The position numbers were made by a program, and so were the translations under genes. Below, piece after piece: positions 1-9,300 of a stretch of 14,507 nt of DNA. Under the pieces are notes generated by a model. It was not told the origin of the DNA, made no database searches, and was given only the letters and a program-made list of their open reading frames with translations. The DNA comes from Dictyocoela muelleri (lineage: Eukaryota > Microsporidia). Each line of letters begins with the position of its first letter. Position 1 is the stretch's first letter. The stretch spans positions 1 to 14,507 of the forward strand of contig SDVU01000356.1 of the NCBI GenBank assembly GCA_016256075.1, given 5' to 3'.

Positions 1-4
1 TTTT

Positions 5-117
5 TGACCGCTTAATGTCATTCCCTCATTATTTATTAAAGAGTGACGTCAGCGGGATTCGAACCACGATACTTAAACTTTACATTCAAGAGTATTAACC
101 ACTGAGCTATCTGGCCT
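5..117 (-). mobile_element. tRNA-derived SINE-like repeat, copy 1
   Basis: Read on the minus strand this starts like a tRNA. An A-box-like TAGCTCAGTGGT lies at 98-109 and a perfect B box GGTTCGAATCC at 55-65, about 33 bp apart as in an intronless tRNA. These are internal RNA polymerase III promoter elements. The arms do not fold into a functional tRNA: the acceptor ends do not pair and the D and T stems are damaged. A non-tRNA tail follows, ending in ATTAAGCGGTCA. The same tRNA part plus tail recurs at 13505-13616 in the same orientation, while the DNA beyond the tRNA head differs. A repeated tRNA head with a constant tail suggests a SINE; duplicated decayed tRNA pseudogenes are the alternative. 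The tail may continue left of the window. Confidence 0.68.
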
Positions 118-177
118 TTAGAAATGCATTTCATTAATAAAGTCCCAAGGAAAAAACATCACAAAACTATTCCATTT

Positions 178-252
178 AAAAATATTTATAAAAAATTATA
201 ATTTTATTAAAATTAAATTTCAGTGTAAATTGTTTCTTATTATTGATATAAA
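178..252. repeat. 75-bp direct repeat, left copy (candidate long target duplication)
   Basis: This AT-rich 75-bp stretch is identical at all positions to 815-889. The two copies exactly bracket the TIR element at 253-814. The repeat is unrelated to the repeats that bracket the sister element at 13673-14084, which argues that it is duplicated target DNA rather than part of the element. Confidence 0.85.
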
Positions 253-814
253 TTGGCCGTGCGGCGATTTGCCACTTAGTTGCGAAACACCGCTTTTTTT
301 CGCCACTGATTTTTTAAATATTATGAAACTTCAGACAATGGTTATAAAAGTGCAAAATGGGACAAGTAAGGCTGTTTTGGAGGTAATGCATATAACAAGA
401 ACAAAAACGCGAAAAAAGTTTCTGAGGAATGTGAATACAAAAAATGTAAAAATGACTTTGACAATGATGGCTCCGTTTCAACACTAGTGATGAAACCCCG
501 CTAACGATGTTTATTTGAAATTATATATATATACATTCGTTTTTATTAATTTTTTTCATTGATATTGGCTATTTTTTATTAACACTAATCATAACCCGAT
601 GTCACAATTTTTTTTTTGCATTTCACGTATTCACATCACATGGAAGTTGTTTCGGTTGCGTTTTTGTGATTGTTATATTTATACGCGTCATAAAGTAGTT
701 TTTCTGGGTCTATTTTGGCTTTTTAACTATTTTCCGGTGTTTCAAAAGGGTAAAAAATTAGTGGCGGAAAAAGTGGCGTTTCTCCACTAAGTGGCGAATC
801 GGCGCTTAACGTTG
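253..814. mobile_element. 562-bp non-autonomous TIR element (MITE-like), long-TSD family, member 1
   Basis: The two ends are imperfect inverted repeats of about 55 bp. Shared blocks include GCCACTTAG, GAAAC and CGCCACT(A/G)ATTTTTTA. Each end holds a small palindrome of the type CCACTTAGTGG. The right end read inward begins CGTTAAGC, close to CGTTAGCC at the right end of the element at 13673-14084, so the two belong to one family. The interior is AT-rich, shares no visible similarity with the second member, and has only short chance reading frames, so the element needs a transposase supplied elsewhere. The exact ends are set by the flanking 75-bp repeats and could shift by a few bases. Confidence 0.72.
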
Positions 815-889
815 AAAAATATTTATAAAAAATTATAATTTTATTAAAATTAAATTTCAGTGTAAATTGTTTCTTATTATTGATATAAA
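815..889. repeat. 75-bp direct repeat, right copy
   Basis: Perfect copy of 178-252 immediately after the right end of the TIR element. The absence of any mismatch suggests a recent event or gene conversion. Confidence 0.85.
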
Positions 890-971
890 ACTATAATTTT
901 TAATGAAATATTTTTCCACCAAATAATACACAGATGTTGACAATATACACAACTCCAAACATAGTAAGTTA

Positions 972-1266
972 GGTACTACCCAGGTCCTGACCCTGAAAAT
1001 TTTTCTTTTTGAAAAAAGAAACTAAATAATATTCTATACATATTTCAGCACGTAAAAAAGAATATGAAAATATTTTTCTATAATAATAATTTTTTAATAC
1101 ATAAATGGAAATTTCGCGTAGCGAACTTTCCATTTATGTATTAAAAAATTATTATTATAGAAAAATACTTTATTTTTCTTTTTTTACGTGCTGAAATATG
1201 TATAGAATATTATTTAGTTTCTTTTTTCAAAAGAAAAATTTTCAGGGTCAGGACCTGGGTAGTACC
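972..1266. mobile_element. 295-bp hairpin (foldback) element with 8-bp TSD
   Basis: The whole element is one inverted repeat. Arms of about 146 bp pair almost perfectly, apart from a short altered patch near 1060-1075 and its mate, down to a 3-nt tip GCGTAGC at 1116-1122, which is the exact centre. It begins GGTACTACC and ends GGTAGTACC. A perfect 8-bp duplication GTAAGTTA flanks it at 964-971 and 1267-1274. It has no coding capacity. GG ends with an 8-bp TSD fit Merlin-type mobilisation (known 8-9 bp TSDs) but are not proof; no matching transposase lies in the window. The outer 30 bp resemble the ends of the double-hairpin element at 1320-2520, notably TGACCCTGAA. Confidence 0.9.
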
Positions 1267-1319
1267 GTAAGTTATTTAGCACCTAAGCTAAGAGCGCTGT
1301 TTCTTCGTGTAGAATAAGT

Positions 1320-2520
1320 GGTTCTGAGTCATCCATTTGATCAGAAATTATACCCAAAAAGAGTGATCAAAAAATGATAAAAAATATGTTTTTGAAACGA
1401 AACGATCTGGTATTAGCGAAAATCGCGTCTTTAAGAAATAAATATATTGAAATTTTTATTTTTAAAAAAAACGTTTAAATAAATATTTTTTTTTCTTATA
1501 AACTCAGTTTTCGCCAATATCACTTCGATATCTTTTTAAAAACATTCTTTCATCATTTTTTTTATTACATTTTTAGGGTCTAGTGCAGTGTTTCTTAAAC
1601 TTTTTGGTCTCAGGGCGCACTTTTAAGATTTCTTTTTCTGGGGGCGCTCTTCTAAGATTTTATTTTTTTTCGGGCGCAGCTGAAAAAATTAATTAATTAA
1701 ATATATATATAGTGAGAACTATGTGCTTGATAGATATCGTTAATATCTCTGATTTTAGGTCTTATATTTGAAAGGCAAAATATCGTTTCTTCATTAATTT
1801 ATTAGAAATTTTCTTTTTTTTGTTTGATAATTGTGAGTTTTTAAATTAGATTTTATGCCAAAGACAGATCTGAAGTTTAAAAAATTAATTTAAAAAATAT
1901 AAAAAATGTTCAGGGCGCACCTAACAAATGTCTAGGGCGCACCAGTGCGCCCGGCCGCACATTTCTAAAAACACTGGTCTAGTGGGTGAATAAAAATAAA
2001 AAATCGATAGAATGCCACTTTTAGAGTTTTTTTTTCAAACAGATCTTTTAGATCCTCTCTCTTTCTTATGATATTATATCTTAGTATAAATGCTATCTAA
2101 CGTCTTTTATAAATATTAAAAACACAATCCATTAACTATCATTTTATTTATATTTTTTATGGGCTTTTACATGAATGTAAAAAATAAAAATAGTTATTCA
2201 GCAAAACTATTTTTACCTTACCTGACCTATAATTAAAACCCCATAAAAAGGCAATCAAAAAATGATAAAAAATGTGTTTTTTACACGATCTCGATCTGTT
2301 TTTAGCGATAATCGCGTCTTAGAAAAAAATTATTTTAAAAAGGAAATATACACTCGAAAACTCTTCGAATTTTTGTCGTGAATATTCTTTTTTAAGAATA
2401 TAAAATTTTTAAATACTCGATTTTCGATAATATCACATCGAGATCGTTTCAAAAACATATTCTTATTATTTTTTTATTACCTTTTGGGTTTAAATTCAGG
2501 GTCAAAAGGGGCTTGGTACA
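1320..2520. mobile_element. Double-hairpin element, copy A, interrupted by a hAT MITE
   Basis: A perfect 8-bp duplication GAATAAGT flanks the element at 1312-1319 and 2521-2528. The left end is GGTTCTGAG; the right end read inward is TGTACCAAG. Inside are two separate long hairpins, about 1342-1580 and 2223-2504, whose four arm bases carry variants of ACCCxAAAAGGCAATxAAAA. They are joined by about 240 bp of non-hairpin DNA. The same order and similar spacer sequence occur in the copy at 11845-12702. Without the hAT MITE and its duplicated 8 bp it would be about 802 bp. No reading frame of note is present, so it is non-autonomous. Divergence from copy B suggests it is older than the simple hairpins. 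Confidence 0.83.
1586..1976. mobile_element. hAT-type MITE, 391 bp, nested in double-hairpin element A
   Basis: Both ends read CAGTGTTT going inward, the classic hAT terminal pattern, and a perfect 8-bp duplication GTCTAGTG flanks it at 1578-1585 and 1977-1984. Subterminal GGGCGCAC motifs repeat several times near both ends. There is no transposase. It is clearly richer in G and C at its ends than its surroundings. It inserted after the host double-hairpin element. Confidence 0.93.
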
Positions 2521-2528
2521 GAATAAGT

Positions 2529-3295
2529 ACACATAAGAGTTCTTTCCGATGCTAGATTTTAGTTTTATCAATGAGCCTGTGAAATATAAACATCTAAGGT
2601 AATTCCTACTGTCTTTTATTCACGACATTAGGCCTTTTAATAACATAAAATTTTGTAAATGTTTTTATCGATAGTTTTTTAGTACATTCCAATGTTCAAC
2701 ATTATGAAGCCACACCCTCTTTTTTATGGAAATATTGATATCCTGAAAGTTTTTATTGGTTTTAGCGCACTCAGCGCGCGACATTTAAAAAAAAACAATT
2801 AAAAAAGTCATGGAAATTGACTTTGTTAAATATAACTACGAGTATTATAATATATAACTGTCACAGAGGACTGACAATAAAAATTAATCAATACGAATAT
2901 ATTTTCGCTGAATAAAATTTATGTGCTATTCGATTCTAAAAATTCAACAAATTGTCTTACCGATTTCTTGCCTACGGGCAAAAAAAATGGATATTCGTCC
3001 AGCGCGAAATCTGTTTTTCGTCTTTGAATTAAAATAAATAAATTATAATTTAATAATTCAAAAAAATCTTGTTTGTCTTTAAATTTATAAATTTTTAGTG
3101 TTGAATGTAATGATAAAACATTCAGTTTAAATGATTAAAAGGAGTATAAAAGGGGTGTTGTGAAGTATAAATGAGATTATTGTGGTTTTAAAGGATGTAA
3201 CTCCTTTTTATTACTTAATAGTTGAAAAAGGGATGAAATGATTTGATTGGTGATTAAAGGTATATAAAGAAAATGAAAATAAATAAATATGTTTT
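2529..3295. other. Unassigned AT-rich DNA upstream of the Gag fossil
   Basis: I see no gene, clear repeat pair or RNA gene here. A TATA-like GAGTATAAAAGG lies near 3141-3152, about 145 bp before the Gag-like region. It could belong to the 5' LTR of that element, but no second LTR copy is in the window to define its limits. Confidence 0.4.
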
Positions 3296-4153
3296 TTGGA
3301 AACTCTTCGCTTTATTTCGGATTTGGCAACCTCAGATCCTAATCGGGGTGAAAACAACCAACGAGGTAGAAAACCTCGTAAGTTTGAAAATAAAAATTTG
3401 CAGTCGCAGTTTGATGGGTCATTGAGAAACCAAAATGACTTAACTGCTGAGTTGCTTAAAGATAAGTGTAAAGCAAGACTATACAAAGGCATGGATGATA
3501 TTGAAATAGATATACAAATATATATGATAAAAGAAAAAAAATGATTCGAAGAACTAGAGAAAAAACAAAAATATCTTCATATAGTAGAACAAGCAGATAG
3601 CAACATACAAATATGGTATTTTGAAAAGAGAAGCTCTGACCTGCTTCCAGAAAGTCTAGATATATTTATAGAACGATTAAAGCTTTTATTTAGAGTGAAA
3701 GTTTAAAAGAAATAAACAAATACAAAGACGAAACATGGTCTGATCTTTTAGAAAGAATTTTAACATTTTTAGAAACAAATAAAGTTACTGAAAAGGAAAA
3801 TTTATGTAAGTTGAGAAGTATGGGCACCAAAGGTTTTTGAATGTATATTCTATTCTATAGACGAAATATATGAAATAATTCGACGCGTTAAAGAAAAAGA
3901 AAATAGGACCAATCCGATTATGTATAGTAAAAATATACACCACGAAGAAAAAAATTATGAAAACAGTGGTAACTATAATGTGAATAGTTAAAAAATCACA
4001 CAAAAACAGAAAAAAAGTTTATTTGTTTTAAATGTTATGAAACCGGTCATGTTGCAAAAAATTGTAACTCAACAAAAAAACTCTATATAATAAATCACAT
4101 AAAGACAATTCGTTAGATATGAGAAATGTCGAATTAAACAATATGAAAAAGTG
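3296..4153 (+). pseudogene. Fossil LTR-retrotransposon Gag (Ty3/Gypsy-like), truncated by a Merlin insertion
   Basis: The stretch keeps a Gag-like order: a basic, Arg/Lys/Asn-rich beginning, a middle part rich in charged and aromatic residues, and a zinc knuckle C-x2-C-x4-H-x4-C at 4024-4065. Such knuckles bind nucleic acid in retroelement nucleocapsids. The copy is broken, with about half a dozen breaks, and ends where the Merlin transposon begins. No protease, reverse transcriptase, RNase H or integrase is visible anywhere in the window, and LTRs cannot be delimited. It predates the Merlin insertion and is old. The Ty3/Gypsy assignment is a guess from the knuckle and from what is common in microsporidia; another Gag-bearing family is possible. 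Confidence 0.62.
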
Positions 4154-5218
4154 GGGTCTTCTATCGAAAGATGCCCAAGTCACAGGTAGCTACCTTGGAC
4201 AAAAAAAAATTAATTAAAAAAAAAGAAAAAAGATTTTTTAATTAAAATAAAGCTTTAAAATTCCCTTAAACACAACTAAAAAATCTTCCTGGGTTGCAAC
4301 AACTATATATCTTATTTTAAAGGTGTAATCAATTAACAAACTATCTATGTTATTTCTCATAACACCATGTTCTTTGCGCATGCTAATTTTCAAATGGGCC
4401 CAAAAACCTTCAATATTATTCGTGTGTATTCCATCGAGGCTGATGAAACCTTTACTATAATCCACAACTTGGTGTTTTAGACAAAAATTATTAGCAACTT
4501 CGGGATAATAGGGATATCCATCGGAATTTAACTGACTGCACACTCCTATTTTACCCTCTAAGGCTTTTGTGAGTGTCAAGATTTTTCTGTTTTTTACTCT
4601 TATAATATAAAATTGTTTTTTGTCAATTGAATCAATTGATCCTAAAATCCATATTGTATCCTTTACCTCATCATCTTGACTCGTATGATATCTGATGACT
4701 CCCCTTCGGCATATAACAGTTTCATCAACTTCAGTTATTCACCTTAAACCTCCTAATAATACCGGCCTCTGATCACAATAATTCTTATAACAAATATTTA
4801 ATTTTTTTTAATTCTCACAATTGTTGAATCGGAAACGCCATGAACAAATTTAATTGATTATAATTAGCACCACTAAGCACTAAAAAAATCACATGTACTA
4901 ATTTATTAAGTTTCAGTTTACTATTTATAATTGATATTCTCTGTCGACATATTTTTTTACATCGATAAATCAAAGTTTTTATTCCCTTTACAGAAATAAT
5001 TCCTAGATGTGCTTTTTCATCACACCTCGAACATTGAATCTTACCTTTAATAATTTCGTTTTCAATCAAAAAACTAAACAATTCTTCAGTTTCGGTAAAA
5101 TTTTTATCTAATATTCCTATAGTCATGGGTTGTTTTTAATTAAATTTTTTTTTTGCTTTTATATCGAAAAATGTCAATTTTTTTTAAAAAAAAGTAGGCA
5201 TCTTTCGATAGAAGGCCC
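4154..5218 (-). mobile_element. Merlin (IS1595/IS1016-like) DNA transposon, broken copy
   Basis: The ends form inverted repeats of about 20 bp, GGG(T/C) followed by CTTCTATCGAAAGATGCC. The minus strand carries transposase pieces. Around 5126-4815 is an N-terminal zinc-ribbon-like region with CSRC (Cys codons near 5033 and 5024) and a later Cys pair in YRCKKIC. At 4738-4238 lies the DDE catalytic part: EVDE at 4732-4721, SDGYPYYP with its Asp at 4522-4520, and HTNNIEGFW with its Glu at 4411-4409. These are the hallmarks of ISXO2-like (Merlin) transposases. An in-frame TGA at 4741-4739 lies just before EVDE, and the N-terminal piece is in another frame, so the copy should be inactive. No clean 8-9 bp target duplication is visible. 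It sits inside the Gag fossil. Confidence 0.88.
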
Positions 5219-6380
5219 AAGATATGAGACTCGGTAGAACCTAAAAATACCTACATGGTTTAAATCAGGGGTTTATAAACATTACATAACCTCTTTTTAT
5301 ATTTTACTCTTTAGTTTTCCTCATTTTTCAGCAATTTACCCTCTTAAATCTAAAAAGATTATCTATTTCTATCAAAACAGACGTATCAATCAAACATCTT
5401 TATCTTTGATCTATTCATCGAAAAAACACTATATGAATAAAATATCATGAATGTATTAAAAGGTAGTGTCTTAAAGACAATCTGATCAGATATTCCCATT
5501 AAATGAGATTATTTGCGTCGAAGAAACGAAATAAAATCATAATGCAAAATATCACTGAGATAGATTACAAACAGAGCCGACTATAAAATTAATATAATGT
5601 ATTAAATTGCAAGCCTGCTAAAGGCTACGCTTGTACACTACGGATTGATGCGCCTCCACTTTATGCTGATACTTGAGCAAGATGTACAACCTAGCTTACT
5701 TATACAAAATGATGGTATTTAAACCCACATTTTTTTATTATCGGCAAAATTAGTGTCACTCTAACATAGATCATCAATACAATTTGGTGAATTCTGTAAC
5801 GGGAATACACAAACCAAATGTTGAGAGTCGCAACAATAATAGAAAAAATGAAGACACGAAGAGATATAATAATTAGATATGAAGCCAAATTTTTATAAAT
5901 ATTTATACAATCGAACCTTCAAAAAATATTGTTTTTGAGGTGATTTTAACTCTCTCAAAAATTTGTGACATTTTTTTATTTTTCTATTATTTAAATTTTC
6001 AATTTTTCGTTTTTTTTAATTTACATCATAGGAGACAATGCTCCACCCCAGGGCGTATTATCTCCTTATGATCTATTTTTTTAAAAAAAAATCGCTTTGT
6101 TACACTGTAGGTAGTCGCAGAACTGAATTTCAATAAAAAAAATTAGCCCATCTTTCTTAACCTCTGGGCGACTCTGGAGTGTAGTAGCGCCAAATATTGC
6201 ACAGAAAAAAATAAATAAAGTCCCTTTAAGCTAAAAATGAAAAAATTTAATCAGTTGAGCTAAATTTGTATAAAGTGTTTTTTTAATTATTCAATCAAGT
6301 AATTTTTTAGCGAAAAAACATCATATTTTAATTTATGGTAAATATTTAAATATTTGACTATATTATTTGAATATTTAAAT
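5219..6380. other. Unassigned DNA downstream of TAF2 (3' side)
   Basis: About 1.16 kb lies between the Merlin end and the TAF2 stop codon. I find no convincing gene, RNA gene or transposon end. The first part may continue the disrupted retroelement but has no recognisable domain. Small imperfect stems occur (for example 6031-6071 with GGAGA...TCTCC), none compelling. The TAF2 transcript must end in the right part, but no clear AATAAA on the minus strand stands out close to the stop. Confidence 0.4.
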
Positions 6381-9300
6381 TTAATTTCCTAAAAATGGAT
6401 CAAATACTAATTTTAACATTCTCAGACTTTCATCAATCATTTTAAGACATTCTTGGGTTATAAAATTATTTCCATTAAACTCTAAACAATTATTTTTTAT
6501 TAACAGCAAATCGAAAACTAATTCACTCAAATTTGTATATTCGATGCGTAATATTTCACGTAAGCTCATCGGAACTTTTATTTTTTTGTATTCAGGAACG
6601 ATCAGAGTGTTAACTGGATCTACAAAAAATTTAGAGAGAGGTTTTTCTATTAATTTTTGGATTACTATGTTGAGAATATCATTTTTAGATTTGATCTGGC
6701 TATCCTTTAAAGTCATTTTATCTTTTTCTGATGAGTATTTGAGATTAAAAGTAGTTATTATGGGATTCTTTTCAATGCGTTTATTTTTAAAATTTTTAGT
6801 ATTCTTAAGATTTTTAGAATTTGTATAATTTTTAAGATTTTCAAGATTTGTAGAATTTTTAAGATTTACAGATCTTTTAGGATTTTTGATGGTAATTTTT
6901 AAAATTATTTTCTTTTTATTAGGCTTATCATTAATAAAATTTTCATCCATTGATTTTTTCGCATCGATATTTTGGTGATTTTCTAATTTAGTTTTATTAT
7001 TTTCTTTAGTTATATCAAATGAAAGCTTTTTATTGTCAAAATTTTCATAAGTTGTTTTATTATCTCCAAAAACCAATTCTTTCACCTTTTCATCTTTTTT
7101 ATGCAATATTTCTAAAAATTCTCCAAAATATTTTTCAAAATCTTCGCCTAAAATTTGAAAAGAGACACCCAAAAGTGTTTCAAGGAGGGTAACGGGTTCA
7201 TTGATCATTTTTTTGAAGATATCGAGAAGTATTTTTAAATCATTAACGATTTTGTTATTCCCGAGCTTTGAACTATTCTTTTTCTTAATATCATTTTCTT
7301 CTATAACTTGATTTATTATCGTCTTAAATCTTTTCTTCATTTTTTCATTCATGACAACGTAATGAGTCATAAAAGGATTTAATGAAAATAAAAAATCAAT
7401 TTCTGGGCAGCTCGAATTTCTTGATCCAACTAAAAATGAATTTGGAATTAATTTCTTTAGAATTTCCTTTTTGTTATTTTTAAATTTTATCAATTTTTTA
7501 ATTTCAAATATACATTGATTGTTAATAATCTTATTATTTTCTGGAGAATTTTTTTTATCTTTTTCTTTCGAAGTATTTTTATCCTTTTCTTTAGAATTGT
7601 TTTCGTGATAAATTCGATCGAAAGTCCCTTCAAAATCTATAATTTTTTGATCAATACTACAACAATGATTTTTGATTTTTAAATTCTTATTTATCTTTAA
7701 TTTAACAGGTATTGCCGTTATTTCAATGTATTTATCGCCGTCTTTCTTTAAATCATTATCAACCTTATGTTTATCTTTTTCTTTATAAGCAAATTTCTTT
7801 TTCTCATTGATTTCACCGTTAATTTCTTCATTATTGAAATATTTTTGACTATCATCGTTTAAAAATGAGGAACTGATCTCTTCTAAAGAGAAATCCCCTT
7901 TTAATTCTTCTTGAAGTTTTAAATGATAAATATTTCCTTCAATTGCATAAATTATTTCTAAAAGGGTATCCAAAATTTCAAAATCACCTGAATATTTTTT
8001 GATCAATTGAAAAAAAGATGATTTAAGTTTCTTTAATGTTTTCATGACTGTTGAATTAAACTGATTTGTAACGCTTTTGTTATTATAATCATCAAAATTA
8101 TTGTCATCAAAATTATTGTTAAAAATTAATATCATTCTTTTTAAAACACATAATCCTCGCTTCGTAATTTCTCGTTCTTCTTCTCTCAACAAATTGAAAA
8201 TAAAATCTTCCTCCTCTTCAAAATAATTTAAAATTAAAATTTCAAAGGCGATTAATCGAACTTCTAAATAATTCTTTGGATGGATTAAATGCTTTAATAT
8301 TGACTTTTTGATATTCAACAAACCATAGAATGAAAGTTTCCCTACTGATTTAAGAATTTGTATTGATAATTTATTTTTGAAGGATGGGAAAATAATTTCT
8401 CTTTTTATTAATCTGTGGATGATATGAATTGTGTTTTTTAATAAATAATTAAAATTATAATCATTATTAAAGTTAAAATCGTTATTAAAGTTAAAATCCT
8501 TTTTAAAATGATAATCATTATTTAAGTTATAATCCTTTTTAAAGTTATAATCATTATTAAAGTTATGTTCATTATTGAAATTATAATCATTATTAAATTT
8601 ATAATCATAATTAAAAGTGTTAAATTCATTCTGTGAATCTCCAGATGATCCAATTTCTTTCATTTGTTCTTCTATTATTATTTGATTAACTAACGATTCA
8701 ACAATCGAGCAAACATAATTCGAATCATCGAATTCGTTCAAGGAGTTGTCGTTGTATTTTAAAATATTGAGAAAGAATGAAATTAAAATTAAATGAGTAT
8801 TTTTTGGCGATGAATTGGTAATTTGGGAATTAATTTGTGTTGAGCTGTAAATTGAAGAATTGATTGAATCTTCAAAATTATCGCTATTTGTGACAAAATT
8901 TGTGTTGCTGATGTTTTCATCTTCATATGAAGTATTTAAATTTTCAATAAAATCTTCATCAAATGAATTATTAAAATTGTATTTTTTAAACTTTTCATCA
9001 AATGAGTTGTTTAAATTTTCGTTCAAATCTTCATTTTTAAAATTATTATTGACTATTCCTAATGCTCTGATTGCATGGATCTTTAGAAAATATTTTGCGA
9101 AATCACTATAATCATTGCATCTAGTTAATGTAGATCTCTTAAAGCAAAATTTTTTAACAAAAAATGACAAGACTCGTTGGTAATTCAATTCGCATAATTT
9201 GTAAATGGCCTCAATTCGTATTTTGTAAAAAGTTTTGTTGTCGTTGATTAACTTTTCTAATAATTCGAGATCTTTTGTTTTGCAAATTGATTGCCTCTGA

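Noticed and set aside
5-117. Functional tRNA gene
   Set aside because: Acceptor ends do not pair, D and T stems are damaged, and the same sequence with a constant tail recurs at 13505-13616.
230-790. Short reading frames of 85 and 63 codons in the left part
   Set aside because: Both lie within the TIR element or its flanking repeat, have biased low-complexity translations and no recognisable domain; chance frames.
3211-3492. Minus-strand 93-codon frame opposite the Gag fossil
   Set aside because: Antisense shadow with no domain; the plus strand explains the region better.
4115-5258. Possible 40-bp direct repeat around the Merlin copy (AGATATGAGA at 4115-4124 and 5220-5229)
   Set aside because: Only the 10-bp core matches well; the rest needs gaps and is weak in AT-rich DNA. 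It was tempting because of the long duplications elsewhere in the window.
5700-5888. 62-codon minus-strand frame with hydrophobic residues
   Set aside because: Composition follows AT-rich DNA; no homology or context supports a gene.
6031-6071. Stem CATAGGAGA...TCTCCTTATG as terminator or regulatory hairpin
   Set aside because: Short and bulged, and about 310 bp beyond the TAF2 stop codon; no reason to assign a role.
6101-6184. Imperfect inverted repeat (TACACT...AGTCGC and its mate) as a small MITE
   Set aside because: Matches are patchy and no flanking target duplication is visible.
6544-9111. Plus-strand frames of 94 and 83 codons inside the TAF2 region
   Set aside because: They are the complement of low-complexity TAF2 coding sequence and have no independent support.
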